The notes under the pieces are model-generated. The model ran no database searches. It saw only the letters and a list, made by a program, of their open reading frames with translations, and had not been told where the DNA came from. This document shows, in pieces, positions 26,687-36,419 of a DNA stretch of 64,000 bases. This DNA comes from Streptomyces sp. MZ04 (lineage in GTDB: Bacteria > Actinomycetota > Actinomycetes > Streptomycetales > Streptomycetaceae). Within the stretch, counting starts at the first letter, position 1. Each line of letters starts with the position of its first letter. The position numbers were made by a program, and so were the translations under genes. Location: contig NZ_SRIC01000010.1 in the NCBI RefSeq assembly GCF_004684775.1, positions 1 through 64,000 on the forward strand, written 5' to 3'.

Positions 26687-28501
26687 CTACTCCGGCCGCA
26701 CGACCATCGCCGACCCCCCGCCCCTGCGCACCTTCTCCGCGGCGGCGAGCCACTTGCCGTCCGGCAGACGCTGAACGCCCGTGGCCGCCCCGATCTCGGG
26801 GTTCTGCTTGAAGGAGTGGCCGATCGACTCGAGCTCGGGCCGCAGCGGGCTGTCCCACAGCCCCGGCTCGAGCTCGGTCTGGGCGGCGTTGCGCTGGCTC
26901 GCGCGGGGCGCCGCGATCGCCTCGACGAGGGGCAGACCCCGGTCGACGAAGCCCGTCAGGGTCTGCAGGACTGTCGTGACGATCGTCGCGCCGCCCGGCG
27001 ACCCGAGCGCGACCACGGGCTTCCCGTGCCCGTCGAGCACGATCGTCGGCGAGATCGACGACCGGGGCCGCTTGCCCGGACCCGGCAGGTTCGGGTCGTG
27101 CGCGGTGGGACTCGCGGGCGCGAAGGAGAAGTCGGTCAGCTCGTTGTTGAGCAGGAAACCGCGCCCCGGCACGGTGATCCCGCTGCCGCCCGTCGACTCG
27201 ATGGTCAGGGTGTAGGCGACGACGTTGCCCCACTTGTCGGCGGCGGTGAGGTGCGTCGTGTTCTCGCCCTCGTACGTCGTCGGGGCCGCCTCGTCACCGG
27301 CCTCGCACGCCGCGGGATCGCGCGGATCCCCCGGCGCGAGCGGGCTCTTCAGGACCGCGTCGTCGCGGATCAGGCACTCCCGCGAGTCGGCGAACCGCTG
27401 CGAGAGGAGTTCCTTCGTCGGTACGTCCTCGAAGGCGGGGTCCCCGACCCAGCGCCCCCGGTCGGCGAACGCGACACGGCTCGCCTCGATGTAGCGGTGC
27501 AGGTACTTCGCCTTCGAGGCCTTGGAGAGGTCGGTGCGCTCGAGGATATTGAGCGCCTCGCCGACGGTCGTGCCGCCGGAGGACGAAGGCGCCATCGAGT
27601 ACACGTCGAGGCCGCGGTAGGAGGTCTTCGTCGGGGCCTGGCGCTTCACCGCGTACGCCTCGAGATCGGCGGCGGAGAGATCGCCGCGCCGGGCCACGCG
27701 TCCCGACGCTGGGTCGACGGGCGGCCTGTTCACCGTCCGTACGACGTCCTTGCCGATGCCGCCCCGGTACAGCGCCCCGACGCCCTTGCGCCCCAACTCG
27801 TCGTACGTACGCGCCAGATCGGGGTTCTTGAACGTCGAGCCGACGACCGGCAGCTCACCGCCCGGCAGGAACAGCTTCGCCGTGTCGGGGAAGTCCTTGA
27901 ACCGCTTCTGGTTCGACTCGGTCTGCGCGCGGAAGGTCGGGTCGACCGTGAAGCCGTCGCGCGCCAGGCGCTCGGCGGGCTTCAGGAGCGCGCCGAGGCG
28001 TTTGCTGCCCCACCGGTCGAGGGCCGACTGCCAGGTCGCGGGGGTGCCGGGGGTGCCGACGCCCAGGCCGCTGGTGACGGCGTCCTCGAACGGGATCGGT
28101 TTGCCGTTCTCCAGGAAGAGGCCGGAGTCGGCGGTCTTCGGGGCCGTCTCGCGGCCGTCGATCGTGCTCACCTTGCGGGTCTTCGCGTCGTAGTGGACGA
28201 AGTAGCCGCCGCCCCCTACGCCCGCCGAGTACGGCTCGGTGACGCCGAGCGCGGCCGCGGTGGCGACCGCCGCGTCCACCGCGTTGCCGCCCTTCTTCAG
28301 GACCTCGATCCCGGCGGCCGACGCGTCCGCGTCGACGCTGGAGACGGCACCGCCGTAGCCGACGGCCACCGGCACCTTCCCCGTGGCCGGAGCGGGGCTT
28401 TCAGCTGAGCGCGGAGACGAAGGGGGCGCGGCGGCACCGACCGACACCAAAACCCCTCCGACCGCCAATAGCGTCAGATTCCGTACGACAGCACGACGCA
28501 T
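26687..28501 (-). CDS. ggt: Secreted gamma-glutamyltransferase
   Basis: A 604-residue exported gamma-glutamyltranspeptidase, which cleaves glutathione and other gamma-glutamyl compounds. A signal peptide is followed by GGNAVDAAVATAAALGVTEP and the glycine loop GVGGGGYFVHYD. The autoprocessing site, where the Thr nucleophile starts the small subunit, is in GENTTHLTAADKWGN (near residue 415). The GSPGGATI motif lies in the small subunit. The stop lies 7 bases past the convergent SUKH/WD40 gene, so the two genes end almost back to back. Confidence 0.93.
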   Translation of the reverse strand: MRRAVVRNLTLLAVGGVLVSVGAAAPPSSPRSAESPAPATGKVPVAVGYGGAVSSVDADASAAGIEVLKKGGNAVDAAVATAAALGVTEPYSAGVGGGGYFVHYDAKTRKVSTIDGRETAPKTADSGLFLENGKPIPFEDAVTSGLGVGTPGTPATWQSALDRWGSKRLGALLKPAERLARDGFTVDPTFRAQTESNQKRFKDFPDTAKLFLPGGELPVVGSTFKNPDLARTYDELGRKGVGALYRGGIGKDVVRTVNRPPVDPASGRVARRGDLSAADLEAYAVKRQAPTKTSYRGLDVYSMAPSSSGGTTVGEALNILERTDLSKASKAKYLHRYIEASRVAFADRGRWVGDPAFEDVPTKELLSQRFADSRECLIRDDAVLKSPLAPGDPRDPAACEAGDEAAPTTYEGENTTHLTAADKWGNVVAYTLTIESTGGSGITVPGRGFLLNNELTDFSFAPASPTAHDPNLPGPGKRPRSSISPTIVLDGHGKPVVALGSPGGATIVTTVLQTLTGFVDRGLPLVEAIAAPRASQRNAAQTELEPGLWDSPLRPELESIGHSFKQNPEIGAATGVQRLPDGKWLAAAEKVRRGGGSAMVVRPE

Positions 28502-28605
28502 TCGTACCTCCAGTCAACAGCCGTCTGCGCAGCGTAACTTCGAGTCCCCCGCCACGTCAGGACCCCCTCGAACACCGGTCCGGAAGCCCGCTAGCATGCG
28601 CCCCC

Positions 28606-29364
28606 ATGACCGAAGACGTGCGCAATATCGCCCTCGGCCTGATCGCGGCCGGCCTCTGTGCCGTGCTGGGCTGGCTCGCCCGCTCCTCCCTGTGGCGGCG
28701 CAAGCTCCGCCGCAAGCAGGCCTTCTTCGGGCTGCCCGACAACTCCGAGTCGCTGCTCGTGGTGAACCGCGACGCGGGCGGCCCCGAGCTCACCGTCGTA
28801 CGCCATGACGTGTTCGCGCTCCTCGAGCTCGCCGCGCTGATCAAGGACTGCGGGGCGCACGCCCAGCTCGTCGCGCACGACGCCGCGCAGCAGAGCTTCG
28901 GCGAGCGCACCGAGTTCTGCGTCGGCGCCCCGGCGTCGAACCGCAGGATGGCCGCGCACATGCACTCCCTGCTGCCCGGCGTCCGCGTCAACACCGACCC
29001 GGAGCCGGGCCCGGACCGCGGCGCCTTCCAGATCGGCAGCGAGCGGTACCGCATGGAGGGCGGCACGACGGAGCACGTGATCCTCGCGCGGCTCACCGCT
29101 GGGCAGGGCCAGGAGGCGAGACCCGTCTTCCTCTTCTGCGGCCAGCGGGCGATCACCAACCAGGCGGCGACCCGCTATCTCGCCCGCAACCACGAGAAGC
29201 TGGCCCGCAAGCACGGCGGCAACACGTTCGTGCTGCTCCTGAAGGTCGTCAATTCCCAGGCGTACGGCGCCGACGTCGTCGAGCTCGTCGCGGACGTGAC
29301 CCGCGCCGCGCAGGCCCCGGCCCCCGCGGTCACGCCGCCACGCAATTCACATCGCGCCAAGTAG
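28606..29364 (+). CDS. Membrane-anchored protein of unknown function
   Basis: 252 residues with a single N-terminal hydrophobic segment (IALGLIAAGLCAVLGWLA) followed by positive charges (WRRKLRRKQ), so the rest is probably cytosolic. The soluble part has a mixed alpha/beta pattern, including ESLLVVNRDAGGPELTVVRHDV, KDCGAHAQLVAHDAAQ and PVFLFCGQRAITNQAATRYLARN. No catalytic motif is recognised. Upstream is the divergent gamma-glutamyltransferase, and downstream on the same strand is the L,D-transpeptidase. Function not assigned. Confidence 0.75.
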   Translation: MTEDVRNIALGLIAAGLCAVLGWLARSSLWRRKLRRKQAFFGLPDNSESLLVVNRDAGGPELTVVRHDVFALLELAALIKDCGAHAQLVAHDAAQQSFGERTEFCVGAPASNRRMAAHMHSLLPGVRVNTDPEPGPDRGAFQIGSERYRMEGGTTEHVILARLTAGQGQEARPVFLFCGQRAITNQAATRYLARNHEKLARKHGGNTFVLLLKVVNSQAYGADVVELVADVTRAAQAPAPAVTPPRNSHRAK

Positions 29365-29499
29365 CGACCCGATCACCACAAGCTCACGCACGACCGGCGC
29401 GTCTGTGACCTAGTCGGAAATTTCCGGGCAAGAGGCAACCCATCGGGACCTTCGGCACTCTCCCCGTGCAGTTCCACATTCGCACGGAGGTACGTTCCC

Positions 29500-30705
29500 T
29501 TGAGGTCCTTGAGCTCGTCGAGCCGCCGACGCCCCATACGCTCCCGCCGCGCCGGGGCCGCGACCACGGCCGCGGGCCTCGCGACGCTGGCCGCCGCCCT
29601 GACCGCCTGTTCGGGCGGCGGCTCCGCGTCCGGGGCCGCGGACCTGGCGGCGGACAAGCCGGAGATCTCGGTGAACCTGCGGGGCGAGCAGGCGGAGGCG
29701 GGCTCCCCGGTGAAGGTGAAGCTCGCCGAAGGAAAGCTGAAGCAGGTGACGGTCACCGGCACCGAGGGCGCGAAGCTCACCGGCGAGGTCTCCGCGAGCG
29801 GCACCACCTGGACCTCGGACCGCAAGGCGGCGCCCGGCACCTCGTACAAGGTCGAGGCGGTCACGGACGAGGGCGGCAGCGCACGGGCGTCCTTCAAGAC
29901 GGCCGCCCCCGACCAGGTGAACAAGCTGACCCTGACGCCCGGCAAGGACACCACGGTCGGCGTCGCGCAGCCCCTGTCGGTCGTCTTCGACCACCCGGTG
30001 AAGAACAAGGCCGAGGTCGAGAAGCATCTGAAGGTGACGACCTCGAACGACACCACCGGGTCCTGGGGCTGGATCAAGAACTACGACGGCAAGGACCGCG
30101 TCGACTGGCGCCCCGAGGACTACTGGAAGTCCGGCACGAAGGTGAAGCTCGACGCCCGGCTGGGCGGCGTCGACTCGGGCACGGCCGGCGGCTGGTTCGT
30201 CCGCGACTACGTCACCGGGTTCACCGTCGGCAAGAGCCAGCAGGTCAAGGTCGACCTCGACAGCAAGCAGGCGACGCTCGTACGGGACGGGCAGGCCGTC
30301 AAGACGGTTCCGATGTCGGCGGGCACTCCCGGCGGCGAGAAGGCGTCCTGGGGCGGCACGTCCGTCCTGATGGCCAAGGAGGGCACGATCAACATGCGCT
30401 CCGAGACCGTGGGCCTGGGCGACGCCTACGACAAGATGGTCGACAACTCGATGCGGCTGACCTGGTCGGGCATGTACGCCCACGCCGCCCCCTGGAACGC
30501 CTCGCACTTCGGCAACACCAACCACAGCTCGGGCTGCATCGGCATGAGCGACGCCGACGCCTCCTGGCTCTACGGGCAGGTCCAGGTCGGCGACCCGTTC
30601 GAGGTCTCCGGCAGCGGCTCGAAGGGCGTCCCTGACCCGGGCAACGGCTACGGCGAGTGGAACATCTCGTGGGCCGACTGGCAGACGAAGAGCGCGCTGG
30701 GTTAG
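29500..30705 (+). CDS. L,D-transpeptidase lipoprotein with Ig-like domain
   Basis: A 401-residue cell-wall enzyme that forms 3-3 peptidoglycan cross-links. The signal sequence ends in a lipobox (ALTAC) followed by a Gly/Ser linker. Residues about 50-225 are beta-rich Ig-like domains, and the C-terminal YkuD domain carries the catalytic motif HSSGCIGMSD with Cys near residue 346. The TTG start at 29500 is supported by a GGAGG site about 9 bases upstream. Domain order matches actinobacterial Ldt enzymes such as LdtMt2. Confidence 0.92.
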   Translation: MRSLSSSSRRRPIRSRRAGAATTAAGLATLAAALTACSGGGSASGAADLAADKPEISVNLRGEQAEAGSPVKVKLAEGKLKQVTVTGTEGAKLTGEVSASGTTWTSDRKAAPGTSYKVEAVTDEGGSARASFKTAAPDQVNKLTLTPGKDTTVGVAQPLSVVFDHPVKNKAEVEKHLKVTTSNDTTGSWGWIKNYDGKDRVDWRPEDYWKSGTKVKLDARLGGVDSGTAGGWFVRDYVTGFTVGKSQQVKVDLDSKQATLVRDGQAVKTVPMSAGTPGGEKASWGGTSVLMAKEGTINMRSETVGLGDAYDKMVDNSMRLTWSGMYAHAAPWNASHFGNTNHSSGCIGMSDADASWLYGQVQVGDPFEVSGSGSKGVPDPGNGYGEWNISWADWQTKSALG

Positions 30706-30739
30706 AGGTGCCGCTCTGAACGTAGATCCCTCAACAATC

Positions 30740-30790
30740 GTTACCGGTGCGTAACTTACCGACGGGTTACCCCCGGTAAAGCCTCGCGGT
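30740..30790. promoter_or_regulatory. Cluster of TTACC/GGTAA half-sites upstream of the S15 hydrolase
   Basis: The gap holds GTTAC-N6-GTAAC (30740-30755), TTACC-N3-GGTAA (30767-30779) and further TTACC copies at about 30756 and just after 30790. Repeated inverted half-sites in under 70 bases, 40-90 bases upstream of the start, indicate binding of a dimeric regulator. Confidence 0.5.
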
Positions 30791-30831
30791 TACCGTCGGG
30801 TCACTTTGCTTGCACGAGTAAGGAGTGACCC

Positions 30832-32427
30832 GTGGGACTTCCGCGCAAGACTCTGCGCACGACCGCCGTGGGCGCCGTCTCCGCGACCCTCGTCGCCGGG
30901 GCCGCCCTCGGCCTCGCCCCGGCGGCCCAGGCGGCCCCCGCGGCCGCGCCGCGGGCGGCCGGCTCCCCCGACGTACGCTTCGTCGACATCCCCGGCGACG
31001 GCGGCACGATCCTGAAGGCCAACGTCTTCACCCCCCAGGGCGCGAAGAGCGGCGACAAGTACCCCGCGATCGTGCTGCCCACCAGCTGGGCCATGCCGCA
31101 GATCGAGTACGTCGCGCAGGCCCAGAAGCTCGCGAACTCCGGCTATGTCGTGGTCAGTTACAACTCGCGCGGCTTCTGGCAGTCCGGCGGCGAGATCGAG
31201 ACCGGCGGCCCCGAGGACATCGCGGACGCCTCGAAGGTCATCGACTGGACGATCACGAACACCCCGGCCGACCCGAAGAAGATCGGCATGGGCGGCGTCT
31301 CGTACGGCGCTGGCATCAGCCTGCTCGCCGCGGGGCACGACAAGCGGATCAAGGCCGTAGCCGCGCTCAGCGGCTGGGGCGACCTGATCGAGTCGATCTA
31401 CAGCGGCCGCACCCAGCACGCCCAGGCCGCCGGGCTGCTCGGCGGCGCCGGTGTCCTGACGGGCCGTCCGAGCCCCGAACTCCAGCAGACCCTCAAGGAC
31501 TTCCTCGGGTCCAACCTGGACAAGGAGGACGAGATGATCGCGTGGGGCGCGAAGCGCTCCCCCGCGACCTACATCGACCAGATCAACAAGAACGGCGCGG
31601 CCGTCATGATGGGCAACGCCTGGGGCGACACGATCTTCCCGCCCAACCAATACGCCAAGTTCTACGAGCAGTTGACCGGGCCCAAGCGCCTGGAGTTCCG
31701 CCCCGGCGACCACGCGACGGCCGAGGCGACGGGCCTGCTCGGACTGCCCAACGACACCTGGACCTCGACCCAGCGCTGGTTCGACCGCTACCTCAAGGGC
31801 GAGAAGAACGGCATCGACACCGAACAGCCCGTCCAGCTCAAGTCCCGCTCCATGGGCGGCTACGAGGGCTACCCCGACTGGAAGTCGGTCGGCGCGACGA
31901 AGAAGAAGATCGACCTCGGCGGTTCGACGACCATCCGCGCGAACGTCGACTCGGGTGCCAACGGCGGCATCGTGCTGCTCTCGAACGCCCTCGACCAGTT
32001 CCTCAAGATCCCGCCGATGGCCTCGATGCCGCTGCTGCCCCGTCGTTACGCGGGCGTCTGGCAGTCCGAGAAGTACGACGCCCCGCAGCGCGTGCGCGGG
32101 ACGGCCAAGCTGCACACCACGCTCACCAGCACCAAGGAGAGCGGCACCCTCGTCGCGTATCTGTACGACGTGGGCCCGCTCGGCCTCGGCAAGCTGGTCA
32201 GCAACGCGCCGTACACCTTCCACGGCAAGACCCCCGGCAAGCCGTTCGGCGTGGACCTGGAGTTGTTCTCCACGGCCTACGACGTACCGGCAGGACACAA
32301 GCTCGCCCTGGTCGTCGACACGGTCGACCCGCTCTACATCGAGCACAACCCGTCCGGCGCGCAGCTGACCTTCTCCTCGCCCGCGGCCGACCCGTCGTAC
32401 GTGTCGGTCCCGCTGCGCGAAGAGTGA
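30832..32427 (+). CDS. Secreted S15-family (CocE/X-Pro dipeptidyl-peptidase-like) hydrolase
   Basis: A 531-residue exported alpha/beta hydrolase. The signal peptide ends at PAAQAAPAAAP. The serine elbow is GVSYGAGIS (Ser near residue 156), preceded by YVVVSYNSRGFWQSGG; the Asp and His are likely in GNAWGDTIFPP and PGDHATAE. The last ~170 residues are the beta-rich jelly-roll domain of CocE/X-Pro peptidases. The GTG start is preceded by an AAGGAG site. Its substrate may be proline-containing peptides or an ester or amide. Confidence 0.85.
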   Translation: MGLPRKTLRTTAVGAVSATLVAGAALGLAPAAQAAPAAAPRAAGSPDVRFVDIPGDGGTILKANVFTPQGAKSGDKYPAIVLPTSWAMPQIEYVAQAQKLANSGYVVVSYNSRGFWQSGGEIETGGPEDIADASKVIDWTITNTPADPKKIGMGGVSYGAGISLLAAGHDKRIKAVAALSGWGDLIESIYSGRTQHAQAAGLLGGAGVLTGRPSPELQQTLKDFLGSNLDKEDEMIAWGAKRSPATYIDQINKNGAAVMMGNAWGDTIFPPNQYAKFYEQLTGPKRLEFRPGDHATAEATGLLGLPNDTWTSTQRWFDRYLKGEKNGIDTEQPVQLKSRSMGGYEGYPDWKSVGATKKKIDLGGSTTIRANVDSGANGGIVLLSNALDQFLKIPPMASMPLLPRRYAGVWQSEKYDAPQRVRGTAKLHTTLTSTKESGTLVAYLYDVGPLGLGKLVSNAPYTFHGKTPGKPFGVDLELFSTAYDVPAGHKLALVVDTVDPLYIEHNPSGAQLTFSSPAADPSYVSVPLREE

Positions 32428-32433
32428 TCTCCG

Positions 32434-32486
32434 GCTGCTGCCGGCTGGGCTCTGGCCCTTTTGGCTACTGCGGACCCGGCAGCAGC
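32434..32486. terminator. Inverted repeat between convergent S15 hydrolase and gluD
   Basis: Arms GCTGCTGCCGG (32434-32444) and CCGGCAGCAGC (32476-32486) are perfect 11-bp inverted repeats just past the S15 gene and reaching into the last codons of gluD. The 31-base loop is longer than usual, so terminator function is likely but not certain. Confidence 0.55.
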
Positions 32487-33334
32487 GTCCCTGGTTCGGC
32501 CGGTGCCACTTCCACGGCCTCGGTCTTGGGATTGCGCCGCTGACGCTTGGACACCCACTGGGCGAACCACGAAAGCAGCATGCACATCCCGATGTAGATC
32601 GGCGAGATCACCAGAACCACGGGGATGAAAGGTAGATCGTAGTCGAGGTTCGACGCGATCAGCTTCCCGGCGTGGAGGAACTCCTCATAGGTGATCAGAT
32701 ATCCGAGCGAGGTGTCCTTCAGGGCCACCACCAACTGGCTGATGATGGCGGGCAGCATGGCGCGCACGGCCTGCGGCACCAGGACATGGGTCATCACCTG
32801 CGTCTTGCGCATGCCGAGCGCGTACGCGGCCTCCCGCTGCCCGCGTTCGACGGCGTTGACTCCCGAGCGGAAGACCTCGGCGAGCACCGAGCCGTTGTAG
32901 AGGGTGAGTCCGGCGATCAGCGCGGGCAGCGGCTGCACCTTCAGCGCCACGAAGATGAAGAAGATCATCACCAGGACCGGCATCGCGCGGAAGAACTCCA
33001 CGATCAGCGTGGCCAGCCAGCGCACCGGCCGGTGCTCGGAGAGCCGCCCGGTGGCGAGCAGTCCGCCGAGGGCGAGCGCGAGCACCGCGGAGATGGCGAA
33101 CGCCTTGAGCGTGTTGCCGAGGCCGCGAAGGAGCAGTTCCTGGATGCCCTTGTACTCGAAGGGCATCCACTTCGTCTCGGTGAACTGGTCGGTGTCGAAG
33201 AGCAGATAGAGGATCCACCCGACCAGGGCGAGCAGCACCAGTGTGGAGAGCAGTCCGTAGAGTTTGTGTCTGCGCTCGGTGTTGGGCCCCGGTACGTCGT
33301 ACAGGGCGGTCGAATTGTGGGAGAGGGCTTTCAT
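32465..33334 (-). CDS. gluD: Glutamate-type amino acid ABC transporter permease GluD
   Basis: A 289-residue membrane protein with the HisM/GlnP permease fold. The EAA-loop motif is visible (EVFRSGVNAVERGQREAAYALGM). Several membrane segments surround it, including LYGLLSTLVLLALVGWILYL. The start overlaps the stop of the gluC gene by four bases. It is the last gene of a four-gene operon for polar amino acid uptake, matching the gluABCD order known from Corynebacterium and Streptomyces. Glutamate as substrate is inferred from this order. Confidence 0.9.
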   Translation of the reverse strand: MKALSHNSTALYDVPGPNTERRHKLYGLLSTLVLLALVGWILYLLFDTDQFTETKWMPFEYKGIQELLLRGLGNTLKAFAISAVLALALGGLLATGRLSEHRPVRWLATLIVEFFRAMPVLVMIFFIFVALKVQPLPALIAGLTLYNGSVLAEVFRSGVNAVERGQREAAYALGMRKTQVMTHVLVPQAVRAMLPAIISQLVVALKDTSLGYLITYEEFLHAGKLIASNLDYDLPFIPVVLVISPIYIGMCMLLSWFAQWVSKRQRRNPKTEAVEVAPAEPGTLLPGPQ

Positions 33335-33975
33335 CGGGCGACTCCCCAGCGCTTCTCGAGGACATTGAAGACGGCGCTGATGGTGAGGGTGATGATCAGG
33401 TAGCCGACGGCGATCCAGATGAACGTCCAGATGATGCTGTAACCGAGTTCACTGAGCGTCTTGTACGTGCCGAGGAGTTCGGTGACGCTGAACGCCCCCG
33501 CGATCGCCGAGTTCTTGGCCAGCGCGATGAGGGTGGAGCCGACCGGCGGAATGACGGACCGGAAGGCCTGTGGGAGCACGACCACGGAGAGCGTCTGCCC
33601 GAAGGTCATGCCCAGGCTGCGGGCCGCCTCGCCCTGGCCCTTGGGCACGGTGTTGATGCCCGAGCGCAGGGCCTCGCAGATGAAGGCGGAGGTGTAGCAG
33701 CCGAGGGCGAGGACGGCGAACACCTCGAAGGGCAGCACGAGTCCGAAGCGCGGGAGCCCGAGCAGCACCGCGAAGAAGAGCAGGGTGAGCGGGGTGTTGC
33801 GCAGGACCGTCACCCATGCCGTGCCGAAGGCCCGGAAGGAGCCGACCGGTGCCACCCGGAACGACGCCATCAGGAACCCGAGCACGAGCGCCAGGATCGA
33901 GGAGTACACGGTGAGTTCGACGGTGCCGAGGAAGCCCTCGGCGAAGGTGGAGAAGTTGTCTGTCAGTACGTCCAC
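33331..33975 (-). CDS. gluC: Glutamate-type amino acid ABC transporter permease GluC
   Basis: A 214-residue permease subunit of the HisM/GlnP group. The EAA motif (EALRSGINTVPKGQGEAARSLGMTFGQ) and five or so membrane segments are visible. It lies 9 bases after the binding-protein gene and overlaps gluD by four bases, so the two permeases are translated together and should form a heterodimer in the membrane. Confidence 0.9.
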   Translation of the reverse strand: MDVLTDNFSTFAEGFLGTVELTVYSSILALVLGFLMASFRVAPVGSFRAFGTAWVTVLRNTPLTLLFFAVLLGLPRFGLVLPFEVFAVLALGCYTSAFICEALRSGINTVPKGQGEAARSLGMTFGQTLSVVVLPQAFRSVIPPVGSTLIALAKNSAIAGAFSVTELLGTYKTLSELGYSIIWTFIWIAVGYLIITLTISAVFNVLEKRWGVAR

Positions 33976-33984
33976 GACGTCTCC

Positions 33985-34893
33985 TCAGCTCGCCGGGTAG
34001 CGGTCGATGGCGGGCGGCTTCGGCGCCGGGACTCCGGAGAGGCCGAGCGTGGCGTCGTAGGCCTTCTTCCAGTCGCCGTTCTTCTCGCGGGCCGCGAGGG
34101 CGTCGTCGACGGCGAACCGCAGGGCGTTGTCGCTCTTGGGGACGCCGATGCCGTAGGGCTCCTCGGAGAACGGCTTGCCCACCACCTTGAGTTCGTCGGG
34201 GACCTTGGCCGCGTATCCGATCAGGATCGCGTCGTCGGTGGTGACGGCGTCGACCTGATAGGTCAGCAGGTTGTCGACGCAGACCGAGTACGTGTCGTAC
34301 GCGACGAGCGTCGCCTTCGGGTAGTCCTGCTGGATGCGCTGGTAGGGGGTCGAGCCCGCCGCCGAGCAGACCCGCTTGCCGTCCAGGTCCTGCGGCCCGT
34401 TGATGTCGTCCTCGTCGGAGCGCACGAGCAGGCCCTGGCCCGCCATGTAGTAGGGGCCGGCGAAGCCGACGAGCTTCTTGCGGAGGTCGTTGATGGTGTA
34501 GGTGCCGACGTAGTAGTCGATCTGCCCGTTCTGCAGGGCGGTTTCGCGGTTCGCCGACGCGATGGTCTTGAACGAGATGCTCTTCGGGTCGAAGCCGAGC
34601 GAGGCCGAGATCATCTTGGCGATCTCGATGTCGAAGCCGGAGTACGTGCCGGTCGCGGGGTTCTTCTCGCCGAGGAACGGCTGGTCCTCCTTGGCCCCGA
34701 CGACGAAGTGACCGCGCCGCTTTGCCTTCTTCCAGGTGGCGGAGTCCGGCAGCGTAAATCCGGTCGCCACTTGGTACTTGGGCAGCTCCTCGGGTTGCGG
34801 CCCCTTCACCGGCGGGCTGCCGTCCTTGCCGCAGGCGGTGGCGGCGCAGGCGGCGAGGACGAGCGCCGCGAGCAGACGTGTCGTACGCATCAT
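33985..34893 (-). CDS. gluB: Extracellular glutamate-binding lipoprotein GluB
   Basis: A 302-residue solute-binding lipoprotein. The signal peptide ends in a lipobox-like stretch (LAACAATACGKDG). The mature part is a family 3 solute-binding protein (FVVGAKEDQPFLGEKNPATGTYSGFDIEIAKMI, with ALQNGQIDYYVGTYTI). It captures the amino acid outside the cell and hands it to GluC/GluD. It lies 13 bases after gluA in the same operon. Confidence 0.9.
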   Translation of the reverse strand: MMRTTRLLAALVLAACAATACGKDGSPPVKGPQPEELPKYQVATGFTLPDSATWKKAKRRGHFVVGAKEDQPFLGEKNPATGTYSGFDIEIAKMISASLGFDPKSISFKTIASANRETALQNGQIDYYVGTYTINDLRKKLVGFAGPYYMAGQGLLVRSDEDDINGPQDLDGKRVCSAAGSTPYQRIQQDYPKATLVAYDTYSVCVDNLLTYQVDAVTTDDAILIGYAAKVPDELKVVGKPFSEEPYGIGVPKSDNALRFAVDDALAAREKNGDWKKAYDATLGLSGVPAPKPPAIDRYPAS

Positions 34894-34906
34894 GGCTGTC
34901 CCCCCG

Positions 34907-35650
<744 letters not shown>

Positions 35651-35793
35651 GCCCTGCCCTACCCACTCTCAGCGGTGTCGGTCCGCGCAAACTATCCACG
35701 CCAAAACGGGACTTACCGGACGACACGCACTTATGGGCATTAACCGTATTTGCAGTTACTTCATCCCGCGGCCAGGTCCCCGAAGCCGCCGGG

Positions 35794-36243
35794 CTACGTC
35801 TCCGACGCCTCCGCGTAGACCTGGGACAGCTCCGGGGCGCCCTGCACCGCCCAGTCGAGCCCGGCCTCCACCACCTGGATCTCACGCCCCGACGCGAGCC
35901 GTACGACGGGGCTGCCACCGGGCCAGACGTGCCAGGTGGCGCCGGGCACCGTACGGACGACGACCGAACCCAGGTACAGACCCGCGTCGTTGCCCAGCCA
36001 CGGCAGCAGCTCCGGATCGTCGCGCCAGCGCGGAAGGAGTTGGTCGAGCGCGCTCAACGAGGCCGGGGTGTCGTCGAGTTCGAGGCCCGCGTCGGCCGCC
36101 TGGGAGCGCAGCAGCTCGCATTCGGAGAGGAGTTCGGCCACCCCTTGGGGGTCGTCCTCGAACACCGCCGCGAGACCCGGCTCCTGCTCCGCCGCGTGTC
36201 GCTTGCGCCACCTGTCCAGGAACGGGATGAAAGGGATGTTCAT
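35794..36243 (-). CDS. Small acidic conserved protein (DUF6278-like)
   Basis: A 149-residue acidic soluble protein. It begins MNIPFIPFLDRWRKRHA and contains LSALDQLLPRWRDDPELLPWLGNDAGLYLGSVV and a conserved-looking Trp-rich segment (TWHVWPGGSPVVRLASG). This looks like the actinomycete family DUF6278, recognised by pattern only. No signal peptide or catalytic motif is seen. It is transcribed toward the glu operon, with a gap of about 140 bases. Function unknown. Confidence 0.7.
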   Translation of the reverse strand: MNIPFIPFLDRWRKRHAAEQEPGLAAVFEDDPQGVAELLSECELLRSQAADAGLELDDTPASLSALDQLLPRWRDDPELLPWLGNDAGLYLGSVVVRTVPGATWHVWPGGSPVVRLASGREIQVVEAGLDWAVQGAPELSQVYAEASET

Positions 36244-36339
36244 ACCACCCAGCGTGGCATTCGCATCGCCCGGAGCACCACAGGCGCGCTCATCACCGTG
36301 TCCTCTCGGCGAGTTCGGGTCATGTTCACGCGCGACTCA

Positions 36340-36368
36340 TTGACGCGCCTCCGCGGCCTCCTTAGCTT
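36340..36368 (+). promoter_or_regulatory. Vegetative-type promoter of the SGNH hydrolase gene
   Basis: TTGACG (36340-36345), a 17-base spacer, and TAGCTT (36363-36368) form a good housekeeping-sigma promoter about 50 bases upstream of the GTG at 36420. Confidence 0.65.
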
Positions 36369-36419
36369 CATGGCGCACCTTTCATCACGTCAGTTTTCCG
36401 GCAACGGGAGGGGTCCGTC

